NCBI GenBank assembly: GCA_017936345.1
Contig: JAGBFT010000102.1
Coordinates: forward strand, 1-38,128
From: Spirochaetaceae bacterium
GTDB taxonomy: Bacteria; Spirochaetota; Spirochaetia; Treponematales; Treponemataceae
DNA length: 38,128 nt
Direction: 5' to 3'
The position numbers and the translations under genes were made by a program. This document shows, piece after piece, positions 32,123 to 38,128 of the stretch (its first letter is position 1; every line of letters begins with the position of its first letter). The notes under the pieces are model-generated. The model saw nothing but the letters and a program-made list of their open reading frames with translations. It ran no database searches and was not told the origin of the DNA.

Positions 32123-33241
32123 ATGAATACAAGCCTTTTTTGTAGAAGATTGCTAGTAACTATCCAGTCTCCTTTCATAAAATTTAGGAAAAAGACACCC
32201 CTGTTATCCTTTGTGGTAGGTCGCCTTATTACCATGTTTTTTCTCCTGTTTTTACTTGGTTTTGCCCTCTTTGGACTTATGGAATTAGCCCCGGGAGACA
32301 TCGTGGACCAAATGATGACCCAGCAGCTTTTGTCCAGCGCTCAGGGCGGGGCTCCTTCAGGCGGAGTACAGGGAGGAGGTTCCACAAGCCAGGATAATTT
32401 TACCCAAGTTCAAATGGAGCAGCTGCACCGGGAGTTTGGACTGGATCAACCCTTTTATATTCAATATTTTAAGTGGCTCCAACGAGTTGTTTTTCATGGA
32501 GACCTGGGTACTAGCCTTATTTCCCGTGCTCCCGTTGGTTTTTTGCTTGGTTCCCGCATTTGGAATTCCTTGCTGATTAACTTGATATCTCTGGTCTTCA
32601 TTACATTTTTTTCCTTTTTGCTGGGAATTTACTTTGCCAGCAAGGCGGGAACCCGCACGGATACAGCCGTCACCTTTTTTGCCCTGTTTTTTCACGCCTT
32701 CCCCGGCATCCTGCTGCTGATTTTGCTCCAGCTTTTTGCCAGCCTTACCGGTCTTTTCCCCGTTACCGCCTACCCGGACTTTCCCTTTAGTGAGGCTCCC
32801 CTTCAGTTTACCTTTAGTTATGCCCATCATATTTTCTTGCCCCTTTTGGCATCCTTTTTGGGTGGAATTGGTGGCACTATGAGAATGATTCGAGCTACTA
32901 TGCTGGACCAAATGGGAATGCCCTACATACTGGCTATTCGAGCCAGAGGTATTAGTGAAAAGAAGGTGTACTTGCATCACGCCTTCCGCAACACACTGAA
33001 TCCCTACATCACTGGTAGTGCCAACCTTTTGGCAAGTCTGTTTAATGGCTCTCTTGTGCTGGAAATTATCTTTGCCTATCCTGGCTTGGGGCGACTCATG
33101 TACGAAGCTGTTTTACAAGAGGATATTAACCTTGTTTTGGCCAATAGTATGTTTATTTCTGCATTGGTACTGGTGGGCATGGTTATTTCAGACATTTTAT
33201 TAGCGGTAGTTGACCCCCGCATTCGGTATGGTAAGGAGTAG
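32123..33241 (+). CDS. Peptide-type ABC transporter permease (DppB/OppB family)
   Basis: The protein is a 372-aa inner-membrane permease. After a 30-residue N-terminal extension come the first membrane helix (RLITMFFLLFLLGFALFGLME) and the family motif LAPGDIVD. Then an unusual Gly/Ser-rich stretch at about residues 72-90 (AQGGAPSGGVQGGGSTSQ) precedes QMEQLHREFGLDQPFYIQYFKWL. The EAA-like coupling loop is AIRARGISEKKVYLHHAFRNTLNP, and the end is VVDPRIRYGKE. The next gene starts 3 nt after its stop. Confidence 0.93.
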   Translation: MNTSLFCRRLLVTIQSPFIKFRKKTPLLSFVVGRLITMFFLLFLLGFALFGLMELAPGDIVDQMMTQQLLSSAQGGAPSGGVQGGGSTSQDNFTQVQMEQLHREFGLDQPFYIQYFKWLQRVVFHGDLGTSLISRAPVGFLLGSRIWNSLLINLISLVFITFFSFLLGIYFASKAGTRTDTAVTFFALFFHAFPGILLLILLQLFASLTGLFPVTAYPDFPFSEAPLQFTFSYAHHIFLPLLASFLGGIGGTMRMIRATMLDQMGMPYILAIRARGISEKKVYLHHAFRNTLNPYITGSANLLASLFNGSLVLEIIFAYPGLGRLMYEAVLQEDINLVLANSMFISALVLVGMVISDILLAVVDPRIRYGKE

Positions 33242-33244
33242 ACC

Positions 33245-35362
33245 ATGAAGAAATTTTTTCAATACTTAAAAACACGTCCCCTGGGAATGGTCTCTCTTAT
33301 CCTGCTGATTATCGTCTATCTTGTAATGATTTTTGCAGAATTCGTGGCTCCCTATCCTGCAATTCAAACCTTTGACCAAAACTCCTATCATCCAGCTAAT
33401 CTTCAGCTTACAAGAGAAGGTCTGGTGGTCCGAGAATTTAGGGTAATCAATAAATCTACTTGGGAATATGCCCGAGTTAGTGACGAAGGCTACAGTCATC
33501 CGGTAAAGTTTTTTGTAAAGGGTAGCCCCTACAAGCTTTTTGGCCTTATCCCCACAGATGTTCACCTCTTTGGTACAGAACCCACCGCAGAGGGTACTAC
33601 CTATCCTGTGTATCTTTTAGGGGCAGATATTTTGGGTCGAGACCTTTTTAGTCGTATTGTTTATGGAAGCCGGATTTCTCTCACAATTGGCTTTGTGGCT
33701 ACAGCAATTTCGCTGTTTTTGGCAGTGCTTTTTGGAGGCTTATCCGGTTATTTTGGCGGGGCTACAGATTGGACCATCATGCGTTTTGCAGAATTCTTTA
33801 TGCTGATACCTAGCCTCTACTTTATCCTCTTTTTGCGCTCCTTGCTGAATACAAGGATGGACAGCGGCACATCCTATATGCTGATTACGGTGATTCTAGC
33901 CCTAGTAGGCTGGCCGGGTACGGCTCGAACCATTCGAGGTATGGTTCACTCCATCAAGAGGGAAGAATTTATCGTAGATGCAGACCTAGAAGGAATCCCT
34001 GCCTTTGTGGTAATTTTCCGTCAAATTATTCCACAGGTAACCAGTCTCCTGATTGTTAGCATAGCCCTAAGTGTGCCAGGCTTTATTATGAGCGAAACAA
34101 CCCTTTCTTACTTGGGTCTGGGAATTAACGATCCTGCTGTTAGTTGGGGCTCTCTCATCAACCGAGATATTTCTACCCTGTCTAACCTGATAAATTTCCC
34201 ATGGCTTTTGTATCCAGTTCTTATGCTGCTGATTGTTACTCTGGCCTTTAATTTTATTGGTGACGTTTTGCGAGATTTTTACGATCCCTACAACATTGTC
34301 TTCAATCGGCGTAAACTTGCGGCCTTCTTTGTATCGCTCAACAAGAAGGAGGGTGCTGATAGTGACGAGGCTGGTTCAGGGCTGGAAGCTCCAGTTTCTG
34401 ATTCCAAAAGCCTTCTTTCTGTTAGAAATCTCAAGGTAACCTTTAGTCTTTTGAGAGGAGCCGAAATAATTCCTGTTTACGGTGTGCGTGGGGTTAGTTT
34501 TGACCTAAAACCAGGAGAAATTCTTGGTATTGTAGGGGAATCTGGCAGTGGAAAGTCCGTCTCCACTACGGCAATTCCAGGGCTTTTGCCTGCAAATGCT
34601 CATGTTTCTGGTTCTATCTATTTTGATGGAGTTGACCTAACAAAATTAAGCCAAAGTGAATTGCGTGAATTTCGTGGAAAACGTATTGCCCTCATCTTTC
34701 AAGAGCCTGGCCGTTCCTTTGACCCCCTGCAAAATATTGGAAAGGTATTTTTTGAAACCTTCCGTAATCTGGATTCCACCATTACCAAGGAAGAGTCTGA
34801 CAAGAGGGCGGTGGCCTTGCTGAAGGAGGTGGAGCTGCCAGACCCAGAAGGTCGTCTCAATGCCTATCCCCACCAGTTTAGTGGTGGACAACTTCAGCGC
34901 ATTGGTATTGCTCTAGCCCTAGCCCAAGACTGTCAGCTCCTTATTGCCGACGAGCCTACCACCGCCCTGGATGTTACCATTGCGGCACAAATTGTGTCCT
35001 TGCTTTTGAGGCTTAAAAAGGAGAGGGGTATGGCAATCCTCTTTATTAGCCACGATATTCATACTGTCGGTCGCATTTCCGACCGTATTGCTGTTATGTA
35101 TGGTGGAAAGATTATGGAAACAGGTTCCGCCGCTCAAATTATGAATGAACCCCGTCATCCCTACACTCAAGCCCTCATTGGAGCAACCCCAGAGTTTGGC
35201 CAGCACTACAGCAAGGAAGCAATGGCTTCCATCCCCGGTCAGGTTTGTGACCCCACAAATCCCCTTGTGGGCTGTCCTTTTGTGTCTCGTTGTAGCTATG
35301 CCAAAGCTGAATGCAGACAAGAAGGTGTAAAATGCTGGAAAATAGGAGAATTCCATGAATAA
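33245..35362 (+). CDS. Fused peptide-type ABC permease (DppC-like) and ATPase (OppD-like)
   Basis: One uninterrupted 705-aa frame joins two subunits that are usually separate. Residues 1-355 are a DppC/OppC-type permease with LGADILGRDLFSRIVYGSRISLTIG, the coupling loop region EFIVDADLEGIPAFVVIFRQIIPQ, and the terminal FIGDVLRDFYDPY. Residues 356-390 are a polar linker. Residues 391-705 are an OppD-type ATPase with Walker A GESGSGKS (431-438), signature FSGGQLQRIGIALALAQ, Walker B LLIADEPTTALDV, and the C-terminal cysteine region CPFVSRCSYAKAEC. It overlaps the OppF-type gene by 8 nt. No frameshift or stop is seen at the junction. Confidence 0.94.
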   Translation: MKKFFQYLKTRPLGMVSLILLIIVYLVMIFAEFVAPYPAIQTFDQNSYHPANLQLTREGLVVREFRVINKSTWEYARVSDEGYSHPVKFFVKGSPYKLFGLIPTDVHLFGTEPTAEGTTYPVYLLGADILGRDLFSRIVYGSRISLTIGFVATAISLFLAVLFGGLSGYFGGATDWTIMRFAEFFMLIPSLYFILFLRSLLNTRMDSGTSYMLITVILALVGWPGTARTIRGMVHSIKREEFIVDADLEGIPAFVVIFRQIIPQVTSLLIVSIALSVPGFIMSETTLSYLGLGINDPAVSWGSLINRDISTLSNLINFPWLLYPVLMLLIVTLAFNFIGDVLRDFYDPYNIVFNRRKLAAFFVSLNKKEGADSDEAGSGLEAPVSDSKSLLSVRNLKVTFSLLRGAEIIPVYGVRGVSFDLKPGEILGIVGESGSGKSVSTTAIPGLLPANAHVSGSIYFDGVDLTKLSQSELREFRGKRIALIFQEPGRSFDPLQNIGKVFFETFRNLDSTITKEESDKRAVALLKEVELPDPEGRLNAYPHQFSGGQLQRIGIALALAQDCQLLIADEPTTALDVTIAAQIVSLLLRLKKERGMAILFISHDIHTVGRISDRIAVMYGGKIMETGSAAQIMNEPRHPYTQALIGATPEFGQHYSKEAMASIPGQVCDPTNPLVGCPFVSRCSYAKAECRQEGVKCWKIGEFHE

Positions 35363-36347
35363 TGAACAATGTACCTCACCAGTAGTCCAGCCCATTATCC
35401 AAGCCAAGGGGCTGTTTAAAGAGTTTAGTCTTGAAGCGGGATTTTTTCAAAAGAATAAAAAAACTGTCTACGCAGTAAATGACGTAAATCTCGCCATTCA
35501 GCGTGGTTCTACCTATGGCTTGGTGGGAGAATCAGGTTGTGGAAAATCTACCACTGCCCGAATGCTGGTAAGCATGTACCGGCCCACATCTGGTTCAATC
35601 GAATTTTGGCCACAGGAAGCCCAGGAGCCCCTTGTTCAAGAAAAATTAAGCAAGCACCAATTGCGGCGGTATCGAGAGCAGGTTAAGTACATCTTCCAAG
35701 ACCCAGCCCGTTCCTTGAACCCCCGCATGACGGTGTTCCAAGTTCTTACCGCAGCTCTCCGCTACTCCTCCCTGTGGCGGGGCAAGGAAGATGCCTGGCA
35801 GCGGGCAGAAAAAATTATCCAAGAGGTGGGACTCTCTGTTGCTGACCTCCACCGCCGCCCCTCAGAATTTTCTGGTGGCCAAAGGCAGAGTATTTCCATA
35901 GCACGTGGTCTTATTATGGAACCCCAGCTGCTGATTTGTGATGAAGTGGTTTCTGCCCTGGACGTTTCTGTTCAGGGACAGATTCTAAATCTGTTGCAAG
36001 ATTTGCGGCGGGAGAGGAATTTAAGTCTCATGTTTATTACCCACGATTTACGGGTAGCCTGTTACTTTTGTGACACCATTGGGGTGATGTACGGCGGTGT
36101 AATGGTAGAAGAAGCCCCCGCCGCAAATCTTTTCCAAACGGCGGTTCATCCCTACACCCAATTGCTTTTTTCTGGCTCCCAGGGTAATTTGACCCAGTCC
36201 AATAGCGAGGTTCGTTCTGTTTTGGAGAAGGAAAACGCCTGCCCCTTTGCCCATCGCTGTTCCAGGGCTACAGACGAGTGTCTAAAAGAGCTTCCTCCCA
36301 TGAAAAAGGTGGGAGAAAACCATTTTAGTCGCTGTATTTTAGAATAG
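35355..36347 (+). CDS. Peptide-type ABC transporter ATPase (OppF/DppF family)
   Basis: The 330-aa ATPase would pair with the OppD-like half of the fusion protein. Walker A is GESGCGKS (58-65), the Q-loop region YIFQDPARSLNPRMTV, the signature FSGGQRQSISIARGL, and Walker B LLICDEVVSALDVS. In Walker B the common Pro after the catalytic Glu is Val; the D-E pair itself is intact. The C-terminal oligopeptide-transporter motif with cysteines (CPFAHRCSRATDEC) is present. The start overlaps the preceding gene by 8 nt, and AAAATAGGAGAATTCC supplies the Shine-Dalgarno. Confidence 0.95.
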   Translation: MNNEQCTSPVVQPIIQAKGLFKEFSLEAGFFQKNKKTVYAVNDVNLAIQRGSTYGLVGESGCGKSTTARMLVSMYRPTSGSIEFWPQEAQEPLVQEKLSKHQLRRYREQVKYIFQDPARSLNPRMTVFQVLTAALRYSSLWRGKEDAWQRAEKIIQEVGLSVADLHRRPSEFSGGQRQSISIARGLIMEPQLLICDEVVSALDVSVQGQILNLLQDLRRERNLSLMFITHDLRVACYFCDTIGVMYGGVMVEEAPAANLFQTAVHPYTQLLFSGSQGNLTQSNSEVRSVLEKENACPFAHRCSRATDECLKELPPMKKVGENHFSRCILE

Positions 36348-36356
36348 TGGGGGAGA

Positions 36357-36407
36357 GGGGAGAAAACATCAAAAAGGAGCTTTCTCCATTTATTGAGTTT
36401 TTTCCCC
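36357..36407. terminator. Inverted-repeat region between the converging transporter and SDR genes
   Basis: GGGGAGAAAAC (36357-36367) pairs with GTTTTTTCCCC (36397-36407), with one G-U. Inside it GGAG (36376-36379) pairs with CTCC (36384-36387) around a four-base loop. On the - strand the inner hairpin is followed by TTTTT, which would fit weak termination of the SDR gene. On the + strand the large outer stem may end the transporter transcript. Confidence 0.55.
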
Positions 36408-36416
36408 TATGAAATT

Positions 36417-37181
36417 TTATAAATCTCTTTTGGTGTGATTAACAGACCTTTGAGCCGTTGGTGTTACCAGTAAATGTTGAACATTTACATGTGGTGGTAG
36501 AGATGTTACAAAGTAGATAATATTTGCAATATCTTCTGCAACTAAGGGTTTAAAACCTTTATATACATTATCTGCTTTTTCCTTATCGTTATTAAATCTA
36601 ACTATCGAAAATTCTGTTTCCACAGCGCCGGGTTCAATATTGCATACTCTAATATTTGTATTTAATAAATCAATATTAGTTGCTTCGGAAATTGCCCTTA
36701 CGGCATACTTTGTAGCATTATAAACATTGCCACCAGCATACACTTGACGACCTGCAATGCTACCAAGATTAATAATACTGCCTTCATTTTTACTCATCAT
36801 TAAGGGGATAACGCCACGACACATATATAATAAGCCTTTTATATTTGTATCAATCATAGTATCCCAATCCTCAATGTTGCCAACATAAATTGGATCTTGC
36901 CCTCTGGCAAGACCAGCATTATTAATAAAAACATCAGGTATTAAGTTTGAATTTTCTAAATCTTTGCTGAAACTAATAACGTCTTCACGATTTCTAACAT
37001 CAAAAATATAATTATGTATTTTTACTGAGTATTTATCTTCTAGTTCCTTTGCAAGTTCTTTTAACTTCTCGCCTCTACGGGCAACTAATATAAGATTTGC
37101 TCCATTTTTTGCATATATTTCAGCACAGGCCTTGCCAATACCAGATGATGCACCTGTAATTAAAACTAACTTATCTTTCAT
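36417..37181 (-). CDS. Short-chain dehydrogenase/reductase (YdfG-like)
   Basis: This 254-aa protein is a classical SDR that reduces or oxidises a hydroxyl or keto group with NAD(P). The cofactor motif TGASSGIG lies at residues 9-16, followed by ARRGEKL where Arg residues suggest NADP preference. NNAG is at 87-90, and the catalytic triad is S141, Y154 and K158 (LGSIAGRQVYAGGNVYNATKYA). The closest style is YdfG 3-hydroxy-acid dehydrogenase, but the substrate is not deducible. The gene is clearly more A/T-rich in codon choice (AAT, AAA, ATA) than the ribosomal and transporter genes, which hints at a different origin. Confidence 0.92.
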   Translation of the reverse strand: MKDKLVLITGASSGIGKACAEIYAKNGANLILVARRGEKLKELAKELEDKYSVKIHNYIFDVRNREDVISFSKDLENSNLIPDVFINNAGLARGQDPIYVGNIEDWDTMIDTNIKGLLYMCRGVIPLMMSKNEGSIINLGSIAGRQVYAGGNVYNATKYAVRAISEATNIDLLNTNIRVCNIEPGAVETEFSIVRFNNDKEKADNVYKGFKPLVAEDIANIIYFVTSLPPHVNVQHLLVTPTAQRSVNHTKRDL

Positions 37182-37200
37182 GTTTTACTCCGTAAAAATT

Positions 37201-37229
37201 ATCATATAATCTATTAAAATAAAAGTAAA
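37201..37229 (-). promoter_or_regulatory. Putative promoter of the SDR gene
   Basis: On the - strand TTTACT (plus 37224-37229) and TATGAT (plus 37201-37206) have a 17-bp spacer, just before the GGAG Shine-Dalgarno and the SDR ATG at 37181. The -10 is very near the start codon, so the leader would be short, about 13-15 nt. The region is strongly A/T-rich, so chance matches are common. Confidence 0.4.
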
Positions 37230-37440
37230 TAATTACATTTAATAATCTGGTGCAGCTTGGTACTTGTGCTTGATGCTATGGTGCTACAAAAGTCCCCATG
37301 AAAAGTGTAGTTTTACAAAAAGTCAAACTTTTTCCCAAAAAAACGACAAATTTTCTCACTTCTATGCTTATAACATATATGTAAACAAACTTAATCCAAG
37401 GAGGCTTTGTGCCAAATTCTCACCCAACCACAAAACCAAG

Positions 37441-37453
37441 CCCCCCCCCCCCC
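37441..37453. repeat. C13 homopolymer tract
   Basis: Thirteen consecutive C residues follow CAAAACCAAG and precede GAAAGGAGAC. On the - strand this is a poly-G run about 260 nt upstream of the SDR start and about 107 nt past the LRR-gene stop. Tracts of this length are slippage-prone, and in Treponema pallidum poly-G tracts are known to vary in length and affect nearby genes. Its length may also be uncertain through sequencing error. Confidence 0.9.
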
Positions 37454-37506
37454 GAAAGGAGACGGTTGCCCGACTCCCTCACAAGCTTTATCCCACACCA
37501 CACCAC

Positions 37507-37537
37507 AAAAAAGTGGGCTCACCCCAAGGCAAGCCCC
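37507..37537 (-). terminator. Likely intrinsic terminator of the LRR gene
   Basis: On the - strand GGGCT (plus 37532-37536) and AGCCC (plus 37515-37519) form a short G/C-rich stem with a 12-base loop, followed by ACTTTTTTG. It starts 24 nt after the LRR stop codon. The stem is short, so confidence is moderate. Confidence 0.6.
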
Positions 37538-37560
37538 TTTCCCTTAATCCCTAGCCGACA

Positions 37561-38128
37561 CTAGGAAGTTTGATCTGGTACGGCTTCGATTTTGCCGCTA
37601 TACTCCTTCCAGTTTTCTGCCTCCCTATACTTATTTACAGAGTCTTTTGGTACCAGTATTTTGGAGACGTCCTTAAACACACCAGAATCCCATGTAGGAG
37701 GATTCTCCGCCTCTACCTTAACGGTAGCTCCACTACAGCCTTGGAATGCATGATTCCCAATGCTTGTAACAGAGCTGGGAATGCTTATGCTTGTTAAGCT
37801 ACTACATCCATAGAATGCATAATTCCCAATGCTTGTAACAGAGCTGGGAATGCTTATGCTTGTTAAACCACTACAGCTGTCGAATGCATATTCATCAATG
37901 GTTTTCACAGAGGTTGGAACGTTGGTGACAGTTTCTTTAGCTGAAGGATATGCAATCAAAATTGTCTTTTCTTTGTTCAATAACATTTCATCCTCTGATG
38001 AGTATGTCGTATTATCCTCATTAACACTAATATCTAATGAACTACAGCCTTGGAATGCCCCAGCCCCAATGGTTGTGACCCCCTCGGGAATGCTTATGCT
38101 TGTTAAACCACTACAGCCTTGGAATGCC
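37561..38128 (-). CDS. BspA-like leucine-rich-repeat protein (5' partial)
   Basis: The frame is open to the right edge of the window. A Met codon at 37986 is internal, because the repeat pattern continues upstream of it (AFQGCSGLTSISIPEGVTTIG). At least four copies of the 23-residue LRR_5/TpLRR unit are visible, with the core GCSxLTSISIPSSVTSIGxxAF. A divergent island (NEDNTTYSSEDEMLLNKEKTILI-like, about residues 36-60 of the visible part) interrupts them. The C-terminus is a capping region ending KILVPKDSVNKYREAENWKEY. Such proteins are usually surface-exposed or secreted adhesins; the signal peptide would be outside the window. Confidence 0.93.
   Translation of the reverse strand, partial: AFQGCSGLTSISIPEGVTTIGAGAFQGCSSLDISVNEDNTTYSSEDEMLLNKEKTILIAYPSAKETVTNVPTSVKTIDEYAFDSCSGLTSISIPSSVTSIGNYAFYGCSSLTSISIPSSVTSIGNHAFQGCSGATVKVEAENPPTWDSGVFKDVSKILVPKDSVNKYREAENWKEYSGKIEAVPDQTS
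37753..37866. repeat. Two identical 45-bp direct repeats inside the LRR gene
   Basis: The 45 bases at 37753-37797 recur without a mismatch at 37822-37866. The offset is 69 bp, which is exactly one 23-codon LRR unit. A third partial copy (about 30 bp, starting GGGAATGCTTATGC) begins near 38087. Identity at silent sites points to recent duplication or gene conversion. Confidence 0.92.

Larger units (their letters stand above)
37230..37560. other. Non-coding spacer between the SDR and LRR genes
   Basis: This 331-nt part of the 379-nt gap changes composition abruptly. The left side is A/T-rich. The right side, from about 37400, is C-rich on the + strand and contains the C13 tract and the LRR-gene terminator. 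An AAGGAGG at 37398-37404 sits 4 nt before a GTG that opens a 51-codon frame (37409-37564) running through the C tract, discussed under findings. Open frames here have low-complexity Pro/His/Lys content and I do not call them as genes. Confidence 0.55.

Noticed and set aside
32357..32980. 207-codon - strand open frame opposite the OppB-type permease
   Set aside because: Low-complexity Gly/Lys/Gln content arising from the antisense of hydrophobic codons; it overlaps a clear permease gene.
37264..37554. 96-codon + strand open frame between the SDR and LRR genes
   Set aside because: No ribosome-binding site at its start, low-complexity composition, includes the homopolymer and the LRR terminator on the opposite strand.

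Overview
The window reads as a chromosomal segment from a host-associated spirochaete, most likely Treponema or a close relative. This is inferred from several things: the ribosomal gene order with secY followed directly by rpmJ and no adk, map or infA between them; diderm-type lipoproteins; a partial leucine-rich-repeat protein of the BspA/TpLRR type; and a 13-base C homopolymer like the poly-G/C tracts known from Treponema. No rRNA, tRNA, CRISPR array, insertion sequence or prophage gene was seen.

Region 1 (1-13535, + strand) is an S10-spc-alpha ribosomal supercluster. It starts inside rplC and runs through rplD, rplW, rplB, rpsS, rplV, rpsC, rplP, rpmC, rpsQ, rplN, rplX, rplE, rpsN, rpsH, rplF, rplR, rpsE, rpmD, rplO, secY, rpmJ, rpsM, rpsK, rpsD, rpoA and rplQ. 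A 58-residue zinc-ribbon protein then closes the cluster just before a strong intrinsic terminator. An extended -10 promoter motif and a nested inverted repeat sit between secY and rpmJ.

Region 2 (13536-19200, + strand) is a Liv-type branched-chain amino acid ABC importer. The lipoprotein binding gene livK has its own promoter and terminator. It is followed by livH, livM, livG and livF, and then by a CBS-CBS-ACT protein that may sense amino acids or nucleotides.

Region 3 (19141-20126) holds hsp20 on the - strand, with a full-consensus sigma-54 promoter, upstream direct repeats that could bind an activator, and about 110 nt of unexplained RNA-like secondary structure.

Region 4 (20127-30182) is a self-contained L-ascorbate module. 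A divergent DeoR-family regulator faces a ten-gene - strand operon: ulaG, ulaE, an unassigned beta-propeller-like protein, ulaF/araD, ulaA (EIIC), ulaB (EIIB), a Cof-type HAD hydrolase, ulaC (EIIA), ptsH (HPr) and ptsI (enzyme I). The whole phosphorelay from phosphoenolpyruvate to sugar is encoded in one unit. The 3-keto-L-gulonate-6-phosphate decarboxylase (UlaD) is absent, and the unassigned gene occupies the matching place in the operon.

Region 5 (30271-36407, + strand) is an oligopeptide-type ABC importer: a lipoprotein binding protein, a DppB-type permease, a single 705-residue protein joining a DppC-type permease to an OppD-type ATPase, and an OppF-type ATPase.

Region 6 (36408-38128, - strand) looks like accessory DNA. 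It has an AT-rich short-chain dehydrogenase, a C-rich spacer with the C13 tract, and the 3' part of a BspA-like leucine-rich-repeat gene that leaves the window at its right edge and contains 45-bp perfect direct repeats.
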